From: Paramarasmius palmivorus
Lineage: Eukaryota; Basidiomycota; Agaricomycetes; Agaricales; Marasmiaceae
Length of the DNA stretch: 64,000 bases
Reading direction: 5' to 3'
Assembly (NCBI GenBank): GCA_037176845.1
Contig: JAYKXP010000177.1
Coordinates: 1 to 64,000, forward strand
Shown one piece after another: positions 9,488 through 19,769 of the stretch. Every line of letters begins with the position of its first letter. The stretch's first letter is position 1. The notes below the pieces were generated by a model. That model worked only from the letters and a program-made list of their open reading frames with translations. It ran no database searches and was not told where the DNA came from. The position numbers were made by a program, and so were the translations under genes.

Positions 9488-9715
9488 TGATGGCTCACTA
9501 AACTTCGATGATAAGGAAAGAAAAAAAGAGTAGAGAGACCCAATGAGCGAGAGGAGGAGGAAGAGAAAAAGAAGGAATAGAGCCTAAGACCCGAACATCG
9601 GAACCATAAAGTGTCAAGTCACGCATCTCAATCCTTTAAAAGGCAAGTGGTTCGATACCTGAAAAGGCAAGTGGTGGTTCAAGTTGGTTTTTCTAACGCG
9701 GATACAAATATGCAA

Positions 9716-12700
9716 TTAAATGTCCTCTACATTGACCTCGTCTATCTCATCATCCAAATCCAAATCCACAACCAGCTTATTGAGTGAAGACAACTTATCC
9801 ACTGCATTGTCAGTCTCACATAGGGACTGAAGAACCTCTTGCCCACGTGCTCTGACTGGCTGCCAGCGGTCGGTCCAGGCCTGGCCTCGTTGATGTTCAA
9901 GATATGCCTGTTGAATCGCGTATGCTTTCAGGCCTTCCGCTTGCCATGATGTCGTGTCTTGACATTTTCCAACCTGACTGATCCACCATCTTGACTTCCA
10001 GGTGCAGAACTGAATTGACCGACGCATCTCTTCCTCAACTAAAATGAGCTCTTCGCGTGCTCTGCATGCTCGAGCTCGAGCCTTACACCACTCTACTCGG
10101 AGACCTGTGTTCATGTTAGCCAGCTACATAGTCAGATCAAACAACTCGAACTTACTAGCTTCTATCTCTTCGGCGCTAGCCCCCTCCTTCTTGGCAAGGT
10201 CAGGATCCGTTGAGCGCAAGGAATGAGTATACCAGATCCAAGATATCGCAGGGCGGGCACTGTCACTACGATCCTTCAGCGGGTCCAAGGAGACTGTTGG
10301 TGCTCCATATACACCGTCGAGGATATCATCGATCTCCTTCATATCTGCTCCGGCCCGGATCTGTGCCTCGCGAAATTCAGCCTTCTCTTCATCGGCCATG
10401 ATGCGCTCGTTGACTCCGCGAATGTCTTCTGGGTGTAGTTCTCGGAGAACGCCTGTCCATTCCCCTTGACCCTTTAGGCGTAGTAAGCGTTCACGAGCAG
10501 TGTTGTACGTGTCACGTGCTGCCCGGATTTTAGCGCTGATTTGGTCCTGTAACGTCCGATGTCGGGTGTAAACGCCCTGAGAACGACACATCTTCCTCTT
10601 CTTGTATTTCGCTACAACCGTGCGAGCACGCAGTTTGTTGCGTAAGTCTGCCAGCGCATCACAGGCCTGAGCTTCTCGCAGCTCCATTTCAGCGTCGATG
10701 ACTTCAGAGGGGAAAACGGTCGAACGCAAACTGTCGTCAAAACAGGGGTCACTGGGAAGCAGGAGCGGGAAATCCTCTGGGTGAACTGTGACGTCGGCAT
10801 CGACTGTTTCGAGGTATTGGCGTATGGAAGGAGTGTGCGCGGACTGAACTTCGCGCAGTTTACGAATTCGGCGGAGGAGTGTGGTGCGTCGTTTTTGAAT
10901 GTCCGTTTGCTGATGTGTCGTCCCTTTGGAGCTAGCCACCTTTGCTGAGAGACTGCGTCTGTGAACAGGTCAAGACAGGTTAATGTGAAATGAATAAATA
11001 CTCACTGTTGTTCTTCAATAGTCATTGCCTCAATAACCATTCCATTCATCGTTGTCACAGACGCTGTGCTTGCAGTGCCCTTCCGCTCCTTCTCGAGATC
11101 TTCTTCGGCTAAGCGTTTCTTCGTCTTGGCCATTGTGACAGCTGTGTGACAAATGAATAACCCAAGTTGAAGTAGGGTATACTATCGCTCACCAGAATTG
11201 GGCAGGTCATATGGACACGGCTTCGTATTGTCCTTCTCCCAAGCTATGACCTGCTCCTTCCACTGTTCAATAAGGTCATGGTGATCTATATCTAGCGCTT
11301 CGTTGAAGGCGGAGAATGCGCGCCAGTAAACAACGGACTCCGTAATGGCTCGGAGTAGCTTCTTGAGTAAAGATGTGTCTGATGACGCTATCAGCAATAT
11401 TCCACAAATGGTAATCATTCAAAAGGTACTCACCGAGCTGGACAGTCTTCCGCCAGTTGCAGTAGTTGCAGTGGTCATCCATTGTGTCCCACCGGCCCCC
11501 CGCTGACATCATAGAGAGCGAACCCGCGAGAATGTTAAAAACAGACCAAATTCTTTCTGGGGCTTCTCCATCTACCTTTCCAACACCTTGGGTGTAGTGA
11601 AAAGCAAAACGTGCGAAACACGTGTCTTTGTGCGCTGGTAGATGGAATTTAGGTACCTTAAAACGTAATAGGCGGTAGAGAGGCATTTGCAGGTGCTTGG
11701 GGAGTTTCGTGATACGGGAATAGAAGTGAATCATCCACTGACAAGCGATGTCATAGGAGATGACGATATGTAGCAGAACGCAAAAAGCAATCGACGAAAG
11801 AAAGAGCCAGTCCATGTTGAACTGTCTACAGCAATGTCAAAAACAGCCTTCTCGACACGACAAGTTTCGCACCTTTCGCCTTTCTGCAGGTCCCCGGTCC
11901 CATTCGGGCGGAGGATCTCATGACGTGCACATGAGACGGAGCCAATGCCGGTTGCGCGTAGACCTTTCGACTTTCTCGTATTAGCGGTATGCATGGCAGC
12001 AAACGAAACACAGTGCGAGATCTAGTTTGATTTCAGCACTATGAAGAAGACATGACATTCAAGTACGCACCTCTTCACTGTCCTTCACATGCTTCACTGC
12101 CTCCTGGAGGTATTCCTCATGATTGACTGTACATCCAAAACCGGGGCCCAATGGAGGATCGTTGGGGTCGTTTGGCCTGGCTCGTGCCTTCTGCTTGAAG
12201 TTAGCATCCATGGTGAGTATGAGGGTGTATTTCCATCTATGGGTCGAGTTAATACAAGGTTTGTTGAAAGGGGAAGGTTAGAGTTTAGACACATACGCCT
12301 CACTAGCAGGAGCTTTTATCCAATCGGACGGTATATTGACACCCTCAATTGGACATGCCCGGCATACTACGGCGGCCTCGCCCGGCGTGGTTCCGGCGAT
12401 TCCTGTTGGGTGGTGACCTCGGCCACTTCGCTTCATCATCTTGATGTGACGCCACTGTCGAACCACATCCATGAATTGTTGTAGGCGGTCCTACGGGTTT
12501 CCATGAGCTTTGTAAACATGTATGAGGGGAACAGCTATGTTTACCGGTATCTTCTTCAAGCCAGTGCCATCGACCATCTGCTCAAGGCTCGAGTACATGT
12601 CGGTAGCGGGTATGTGCGCCTGAAGATTGGTTATATGGAAGTTTCGAAGTACTTCATACGTGGCTGCAGATTGTGGTTCCTTGTAGGACGTTGGCCACCA

Positions 12701-13581
12701 GCCAATCTCCATCAACTGTGATACTCGATCTGGAGGGGGGATGTTACTTTAGACACCTGACAGGTAATGTGGGTTTGACGTACCGGGGCTGCCTGAACAT
12801 TCGCAGAAATCGACGTTCACATAATGAAGACCATTCCAATGCATGATAACAAAATCCTTGTGACCTTGCTCTCTATGGTCACACGCATGTCCTGACCGAT
12901 GCCCAAGCTGTATCCTCAAGCTGAGATCGCGAAGTGATGTCGACTGGAAGAAGGTATCCTGTGACCATTCCTATTTTTCATTAGAATTGTCGCCGAAGTA
13001 AAGATAAAGGAGACATACTTGTACATGGTGCAAGGGTTGATCATGATGTATACGTAGTAAGCATCCTTTACAATACATTCGCAGCCCGAAACAGTCCAGG
13101 CAACGGTATGTGGGATTAGGAGCGTTACAGCTGGAGCAAAGGCCATTGTGAAGTCGGCCACGGCCTTCAGATTCTAGATGGTTTTTGAGATATTGCTCTC
13201 GATGCTTCTCCTTCCAAGTGAGGAGAGGGGCATCCTGTCAAGATGATCCTGTGAGTGAAAATTCTGAGGAAAGGCTGAGAGACGCACAGAGTCCCGATAT
13301 CTCTTGGCTTTCACTTTCAAATTGCCAGGGTCTTCGTTCCTATTCAGCTCTGGCGGGCATGGTACCGAACACACAGGACTGTCGTAGAAAAAGGCATCGG
13401 CGCTGTTTGTTTCCGCGAGCTCGGGTTGCGTTGTCGTGAGTCTATTCGAGACGGAGACCTTGATGTCCTTCTGCTGGATGTAGTCTCCTTTTGAGATGTA
13501 AGTTCGATGTTGCTGAACCGATTTGTATGTCGAAGCGGACTGTGTTCGTGCCGCATAATTGTTTTTCTTTCTTCGGTTCAT
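9716..13581 (-). CDS. KDZ-family transposase with CxC2 cysteine cluster
   Basis: From the ATG at 13579-13581 a chain of exons with 40-60 base introns rebuilds a typical Kyakuja-Dileera-Zisupton (KDZ) transposase of mushrooms. Near the N-terminus is SDAPLLTWKEKHREQYLK, then the CxC2 zinc cluster CSSCNAP..RCLDCFGLRMYCKGC followed by HH. Next come RQWRHIKMMKRSGRGH, ACPIEGVN..DW, and MDANFKQKARAR..LGPGFG. SCARHEILRPNGTGDLQKGE, SYDIACQW, VPKFHLPAHKDTC, DGEAPERIWS and WDTMDDHCNYCNWRK follow. These carry the acidic residues of the RNase H-like nuclease core. The C-terminal part is a long charged coiled coil ending VNVEDI. No stop or frameshift was found in the exons I followed, so the gene looks intact. 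KDZ proteins move DNA by cut-and-paste; element termini were not proven. Confidence 0.9.
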
Positions 13582-13666
13582 GTCGGGAGAAAAAATGGTT
13601 GGGTTAAGGTTCGGTTCTCAAGGCCCAGACCAGTCATGGTGTCATGTACACGTGTTTCTCCAAATC

Positions 13667-14633
13667 ATTCAAATGGGACCCATCCGATACCGAACTCAAG
13701 AACTCAAGACGAACTCCGTCGTTCAATATTTTCCTAGTTTCCTGCGAGTCGGCCATCTTTGTTCTGTTCTTGGCTTTCCCCTCCATTCGCTTAGGATACT
13801 GATGTGACCCATTACCGGGGCAGGATAAGTACACCATTTATCCTGCCCTTTGTTAGCAAATCATTTGAATGGAACCCAAGTCTGCGATTCATTTGAATGG
13901 CGATTCTCTTCCACATGCAACGTGCTTTTCGGTTCCTCTGTTCGCCAATCCTTCACTCAAATTCCCTACTGTTTCCTCTCTCCGCTCCACTGGCATTCTC
14001 TCACTTCATTAACTTCATTAACTTGTAAACTGCAATGCTTGAGGTCCTTCCTTCTAGACTAGTACTAGTAAAACGCAAAGGGAGAATGAATAAGTAATCC
14101 CATCTTCGTTAAAAATCATTTGAATGGAACCGAACCCAGCTATTCTCTCACGGGCAACGTTTCGCATTCAAATGCGATGCATGAGACCCAATCATTCAAA
14201 TGATTTTTGACGTTTCGCATTCAAATTCGATGCATAGGCCTCAATCATTCAAATGATTTTTGAATCATGATGTGCCGTAGTGCCAACCTATACCGTCGCT
14301 GGCTACTCATGCCAGGCTGTTTGTTCATATCCCTTCCTGATAATCTCATTCATTTTTGCCTTGGTGTCTATAGGTCTTTGCACGCTATCAAGGTGCCGTG
14401 AAAGGAGCACTGAGCAAGACGTACACAGGCCCGACAGAGGTCTCGCAAACAGGCTGAGGTCTCGTTTTTTCGTTTGGCTGACTAAGCATGCTGCATTCAA
14501 ATTTTGCATTGGAATGAATTCATGCCCCGTACCTGGCTCATTTAACGGCCATTCTAATGGTATGCAAAGGCTTAGGTCTGCCCCTCAATCATTTGAATTA
14601 TGAAGATTGCTTAGTGCGATCAACATTCAAATG
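13667..14633. repeat. Cluster of ATTCAAATG / CATTTGAAT motifs
   Basis: The 9-mer ATTCAAATG or its complement occurs near 13667, 13862, 13890, 14117, 14166, 14194, 14247, 14590 and 14625. Near-matches (ATTCAAATT) lie near 14217 and 14495. Several sit in the longer near-palindrome atcattcaaatgat. The cluster begins about 85 bases upstream of the KDZ start codon. No protein gene is visible in it. Confidence 0.75.
14158..14263. repeat. 53 bp tandem duplication within the ATTCAAATG cluster
   Basis: Bases 14158-14210 and 14211-14263 are two consecutive 53-base copies. They share cgtttcgcattcaaat, cgatgcat, and atcattcaaatgatttttga, and differ at a handful of sites. Each copy contains two of the 9-mer motifs. 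Confidence 0.85.
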
Positions 14634-15289
14634 ATCTTACACTATCTGTTGGTGTCCAATCTTTATACCTGTGGCGGTTGTGTTGGTTGTACTTTGGGTT
14701 CTCTGTAAGTCGTTTTCGTTTTTTGCCTCTCCCAGTCTGATGAGTTGTGCGCACACAGCGGGCGCGACTGCGGCGTACATCTATGCTAAAAACAGATCGG
14801 GCGGCATCGGGAAAATAGGCAGGGAAATTAGTTGTCAGTAAACGTAGATAAAGCAACGAAATATACATACTTTGCTGAAATCTATTTAAATGGATTTGGA
14901 CAAAATAAATGAAATAAAACAGACGTCGCTTTTATATATGTAGAAGTAAATGAAAGTAAATCAACGAAATCATTTAGGTGAAATACTCTCCATTACCTTG
15001 ATTTCGGCGAACTATTGGCAATATATAGTGACCTCTTACTGACGGTTCCTCGATGGTACAGCACCCCCATACATTAATCCCAACAATAAACTAATTTACA
15101 ATAGCAGGAGCACGCAAACATAGCTGATACGATAACAAGTACACATGTATAATGAGTCCATCCCAATTCCTTAATAACCAATCGCCGAAGCCCGAAACAC
15201 CCGGGCTCTGCATTGTCACATCAGAGAGCTGACTCAACTGAGGAATACGAAAGAAAACATACCATGAGTATTGAACCAAACTTGGAAGC

Positions 15290-15480
15290 CGCAGTGTGTC
15301 CGCCCACCCAACCCGTATTGACGGCCGTACGACCGTCGGGCGGTATGGTTGATACAGTTTACGACTGACCCGGCATAGACCGTACCCGTACTTTGTCAAT
15401 CTTTGGCGGCTACGGTATGGGTACGGCCCCGTATATACGATCCCGTACAGACCGTCGTGTACGGGTACGATAACGAGCCC
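15290..15480. repeat. GTAC/CCGTAC-rich short repeat cluster
   Basis: Variants of cgtacgggtacg and its complement are packed into this stretch: gaccgtacccgtac, ctacggtatgggtacgg, cccgtatatacgatcccgtac, and cgtgtacgggtacgat. Because the core is self-complementary the run could fold into several alternative hairpins. It lies within the probable 14805-17746 element. Confidence 0.55.
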
Positions 15481-16644
15481 TAATCAATGACTCAGGCAAG
15501 GAACACGAGGACAGCTAGGCAGCTGCCAAAATCCCAATATATCAGATCCAAAGAATGTGACCTTTGGGTCGAGCCTACTTCCAAGACTTGTGGTTGTGAG
15601 AGCTCGACAGTGTGTTGTTCCACCAGCCAATGAGCGAGAACAGACTACATTCCAGGGGAAGACATGGTCAGCGTGATTTCTGGAGATACCAAGGATCAGT
15701 TTCAACGACTCAAGGGCTTGCAAGGTGATAATATTGTGGTTTTCGATAGCCATTGCAAAAACTGGCTGGAATAGTCTGGGTGAATGCCAAGCACAAAGGA
15801 GATGAACGTTGAACACGTACCTGTGCAATTGACATATGCATATCCGAGCACAGGCTTTACATCCTATCATGAATCTGTGGTCGAACAAATCGGTCTGGGA
15901 CACCACCTGTTCCGACTTGCTGCGACGAGAACATGAAAAGTCGAATCAGAGTCTTTGCTGGTGATAGGTGTCGGTGATTAGCCGAGTAACAAAGGAGACA
16001 GATGCTGGTCACATACATGTATCTCCGTAGGTCCCGGGACTCTATAGTTGAACAAGTGAGACATGGAATGCATGTTTCGCGCTTGGTGGAGAGGGTAAGA
16101 CTGAAGGCTCCCAACTTTCCCAAGACGCTGACTCTTTTTCAGTGACCAGGATTGCAAAATCTAGTCGAAATAGTCTATATGAGTACCTCAAACAATCAAG
16201 GTAATACATACCTGCATCTCCGAGCTTCGCATTCCAGCCTTCTCCTGAGTCCCTATGTATCGAACGAGAAGCTGGTCTTGGCTTGGGCTTTGAGTCAAGT
16301 GGATAACGCTGGAGATGATTTGTCTTCCTCACTCTTGTATCCACCCCAATACACTGCAGCCTCCAAGTCGAGTAGTTGATGGACGTCCAACATCGATGAC
16401 GATTCCACCCTAGCGACGATGACGTGCCCACAGCCTGAGTATCCTGAAACAGTGGGTCAGCACAGGGGAGGCTCGATGCGTCGTGAGCTCGTGACTCAAA
16501 ATCGCCGAGATCAGTTATCTCACCGGCCGCAGGCCGTGTGATGTCATCACCATCAAGCAGAAATTTGGCTGAGTACAAGACTACGACGACCGCGCAGCAG
16601 TCCCACAGCGCGAAGCGCCCCCTAGCTCCCCTATGCTGAGCGCA

Positions 16645-16795
16645 GCGAAGCGTCAGTTAGGGGTTCGGGGTTAGAGGGGGGGTGCAGGGGGGGGAACGCC
16701 CCCGCAAGAAAGGTTAGGGGATTGAAGATATTTATAAGGGGGGGTGCAGGGGGGAACGCCCCGCGGTTAGTGGTTAGGGTTAGGGGTTAGGTTTC
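16645..16795 (+). repeat. G-rich block with telomere-like TTAGGG runs and a doubled cassette
   Basis: A cassette 'ggggggtgcaggggggg' followed by aacgcccc occurs at about 16676-16702 and again at about 16738-16762. Around it are degenerate telomere-type repeats such as ttaggggttcggggttagag and ggttagggttaggggttagg near 16772-16792. Runs of three or more G are frequent enough for G-quadruplex folding. No gene overlaps it. Confidence 0.7.
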
Positions 16796-17145
16796 TATGT
16801 ATTGTAGAAGCTAAAATACAGCAGGATAGTTCAGAAATGTAGGTATAAGTACACGGAAGTAGGTTTTGACGACGCGACGCGTCGTGTCAGGTGAGTGGAA
16901 AGATGATGTCATTACGGTGATCTCGCCATTATCTCTTATCAGCTCACGACGCATCCAGTATGGACTCGGGTCAGCATTGATTCTAGGACTTTTTCATGTG
17001 AGACATAGGGACGTATTCGGGTTTTTATGGACTTTTTAACACTCAATATTCATTGCGCTGTACATTTATTTTATATTTCATCTATTCTACGCGAAAAAAA
17101 ATGGAACTTACACTGTTGAACGACGGGCAAGAGCCCTCGTCGTCG

Positions 17146-17331
17146 TTGATGGTGGTGGTAGCGAACAAAGAGTGAAAAATTCCAAGGCCTCGGCGCGCGG
17201 CAGGCTTGAGCTTGCAAATCTTGTGTTTGTACAGGCACGTGCTTCAACAAACACAAGATTTGCAAGCTGAGGCCTGCCACGCGCCGAGGCCTCGGAATTT
17301 TTCACTCTTTGTTCGCTACCACCACCATCAA
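17146..17331. repeat. 186 bp near-perfect hairpin (85 bp arms, 16 b loop)
   Basis: The left arm 17146-17230 and right arm 17247-17331 are reverse complements with about four mismatches over 85 bases. The loop is acaggcacgtgcttca. The arms include ttgatggtggtggtagcg and aaagagtgaaaaattcc, and their middles are GC-rich (ggcctcggcgcg). A transcript from either strand would fold into a long double-stranded RNA. It may be a foldback-type element or a small-RNA source; no coding potential is evident. Confidence 0.9.
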
Positions 17332-18299
17332 GAGCGGTAAGTCGTCTTCCTCCCCTTAGTACAATATCAGTAGCGTAGAACTATAAAAGAACTATGATTA
17401 AAAGAAATTGTACATGGAATAAACACACATCAGAGCTTCAGAATGACGAGTAGTGTACTTGTTACTTCGTGTAGAGCGTAAAATAATGACCGCTTTACTT
17501 GCGTTTACTTACATTAAAATCGACTAATGTTATTTACGCCCATTTACTTTCATTAACATTGGCTGAAATGATTTACGCTGATTTATTTTCGTTTACTTGT
17601 ATCTATATTGTTCGAAATCATTGACGCTCATCTAGTTTCATTTATTTACAGATATATATGCCTCAATCATTTCATATCATTCATTCTAAACTATAAACTC
17701 GAAATGTATTTATCTGTACATACTTTCTCTGCCTATTTTCCCGATGGGGCTCTCGGCTCGTAATATCGCGAGTGATGAAGATATGGATCGAGATGGACCT
17801 TTGAATACGTCGGCGAAGGCATGATTTTGATGGTTTTGGAACTAGTAAACGATACTATGATATGGACATGAACGAACCCAGACAGGTGTAGTATTTATTT
17901 ACACTAGTACTACGCATACTTATCTTCACGATGTCGACATGTAACATTTACTAGCTTGGAATGGGTCGGTCTGAACGACCGACAGGTACGAGTTCGTATG
18001 ACGGAGTCAAGGAATCAAGATACTAGACATTTAGCAAGATCGAATCAAGTATAATACAACTACGTGGAATGTACAGCAGGCGCAGGTACACGACGATCAG
18101 ACACGCTTTTTTCCCACTATGAGAGATATTGAGCGCTGGGTATATTATACGGATAAGGGAATACATACTGAAGACAATCTCAGACCCAAGGTCTCGTAGT
18201 TTAAGTGTCTCCGTCTCTACGAGAGCTTCTTCACCGGAGGAAAGGTTGCTAGATGACAGGTTGACGAGGAACTGAACCCCGAGTGTAGACGAGATATCC

Positions 18300-19769
18300 T
18301 TAGAAGGTGGACGCTTTACGAGGCAAGACTGAACCTGCGGGAAAAGGTAAATACAGAGTCAGGAGACGAAGAAAGAAAATTATTGCCTTGATGTTCCCAT
18401 CGCGTACGCCCTTCAATTTTGACAGCGCGCTGACGGCATAGAAGGAAACAGCCGCAGGAGGAAACTGTTCTGCCATTGTGAATGAGGCATCATTGCGAGA
18501 AGAGTTCAATCCTCGCTGGAGGTCGTCCACTAGAACCCTTAGGTTGGACATGGGCCCGTACAGTTCTTGATAGACTATCGTGAAGAACGGTAGAAGATCC
18601 TCGTCCGCGAAAGGTCGGACCGCGAAGCAGCTTGTGTTCACATGCGTGAGCGGGAGATTGACTTCCTTCGGCAGCCTGCTCTTGTACTCCCCGTACAATG
18701 CTGGCGCGACCAAGTACGTTTGGAGAAGCCGCGTTGCCTTCATGAACTCGAATCGGATAGAAGGTAAATTGTTTTCGGTGAAGTACATCTGCCATGAGTG
18801 GGGACGAAGCATTGCCCGATGACCAAGAGTCATAAAAGCAGGAACATTAAACCACTTCAAGGGGATAGCGCCTGTGATGGAGTCGCCGACTTGGCGCGGA
18901 AAGGATCCGGTGTCTCTGGTGTACGAAAGACAGTCATAGACGGTGAAGAAGGGGTTGACGACTACCTCCCCGTTGTTGAAGTACGTCGACGAAATTTTCA
19001 AGTTCTTTTCGGTGGGTCTTGCGAAGTCGAAAGTCATCCGGTATCTAAGCGTGAGCTCCGGATAAAGCATGATCATTTCACTGGACGAAATGAAACACAT
19101 CATCATACCTGAGAGACGATAAGAAAGCGACTCGGATAGAAGAGATAGGTAGCTCTTACTAGAAGACACGTTCAGCACGTATTCGAGAGGGTGGGTCTTT
19201 GCAACGATTATCTCGACGTTCCGACCGTCTAAGCTGCTCAAACGGTAGACATCCTTGATGTACTTTTCATCGCAAGTGGTTGCAATCGTGGGTCTTGCGC
19301 CTAGAGAGACGCTCGGGGCGTTGTCCGGCGAGCCACCAGAAGACACATGCGTGTACGGGTTTCGGAGGCTGAACCCTTCGATCTCGAAAAACTTGATGAG
19401 GATGAAGAAATATTGGGGAAAGGTACAGAGTTGGAAAGGTGAGCCGGGGGCTTGTTTCGTAAAGGTTCCGAATGCTGTAGAGCCAACGATGAGGGCGCAG
19501 GTGTTGTGCTGTATAGTGCGGAATTTGTTGATAGAAGACGCGTGCATGTAACGAAGGAGCAGGTGCTCGTAGGCCGCCCGATATCGTTCGATGATAAACG
19601 ATTTCATATCAGAGTTGCCGTGGTTTACTGGTATTTCGTTGGTGGGGATCTGCGTGGCCAATATTTTTGCGAGATCGTCGGAGCTACAACTGGTAAGAAA
19701 AAAAGGCCAAACCATGCCATTGACGGCTACGCACATAGTATGACCAAAAGCTTCTTCAACAGTAGCCAT
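18300..19769 (-). CDS. Hypothetical protein, expanded Agaricomycete family
   Basis: A 489-codon frame runs from the ATG at 19767-19769 to 18300 without a stop. I cannot assign a function. The centre contains YRLSSLDGRNVEIIVAKTH followed by PLEYVLNVSSS and, 30 residues on, SSSEMIMLYPELTLRYRMTF. The same order (a variable V-E-LT segment, P-[LI]-[DE]-x-[IV]-L, then a S-L-Y-P motif) is present in the gene at 58764-60763, so the two look like distant paralogs; this is my own alignment by eye. Unlike that gene it lacks a visible N-terminal F-box. A likely 5'-UTR intron (GTACGG...TTTTTCAG) lies just upstream. A few internal splices cannot be excluded. Confidence 0.65.
   Translation of the reverse strand: MATVEEAFGHTMCVAVNGMVWPFFLTSCSSDDLAKILATQIPTNEIPVNHGNSDMKSFIIERYRAAYEHLLLRYMHASSINKFRTIQHNTCALIVGSTAFGTFTKQAPGSPFQLCTFPQYFFILIKFFEIEGFSLRNPYTHVSSGGSPDNAPSVSLGARPTIATTCDEKYIKDVYRLSSLDGRNVEIIVAKTHPLEYVLNVSSSKSYLSLLSESLSYRLSGMMMCFISSSEMIMLYPELTLRYRMTFDFARPTEKNLKISSTYFNNGEVVVNPFFTVYDCLSYTRDTGSFPRQVGDSITGAIPLKWFNVPAFMTLGHRAMLRPHSWQMYFTENNLPSIRFEFMKATRLLQTYLVAPALYGEYKSRLPKEVNLPLTHVNTSCFAVRPFADEDLLPFFTIVYQELYGPMSNLRVLVDDLQRGLNSSRNDASFTMAEQFPPAAVSFYAVSALSKLKGVRDGNIKAIIFFLRLLTLYLPFPAGSVLPRKASTF

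Larger units (their letters stand above)
14805..17746. mobile_element. Probable non-autonomous element with ~180 bp degenerate inverted ends
   Basis: An 18-base sequence, catcgggaaaataggcag, at 14805-14822 recurs as an exact inverted copy at 17729-17746. About 150 bases further in, a second pair also matches in inverted orientation: agtaaatcaacgaaatcatt at about 14958-14980 and, on the other strand, aaataaatcagcgtaaatcatt at about 17562-17590. The AT-rich stretches between them are alike in spacing and composition. This suggests long diverged terminal inverted repeats around a 2.9 kb interior that encodes nothing I can recognise. The interior holds GTACGG repeats, a G-rich block and a large hairpin. 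No target-site duplication was found. Confidence 0.45.

Noticed and set aside
15484..16578. Chain of minus-strand frames (140, 88 and 178 codons)
   Set aside because: They overlap in different frames, joins are not convincing, and no domain is visible; probably chance frames or a decayed gene in the repeat zone.
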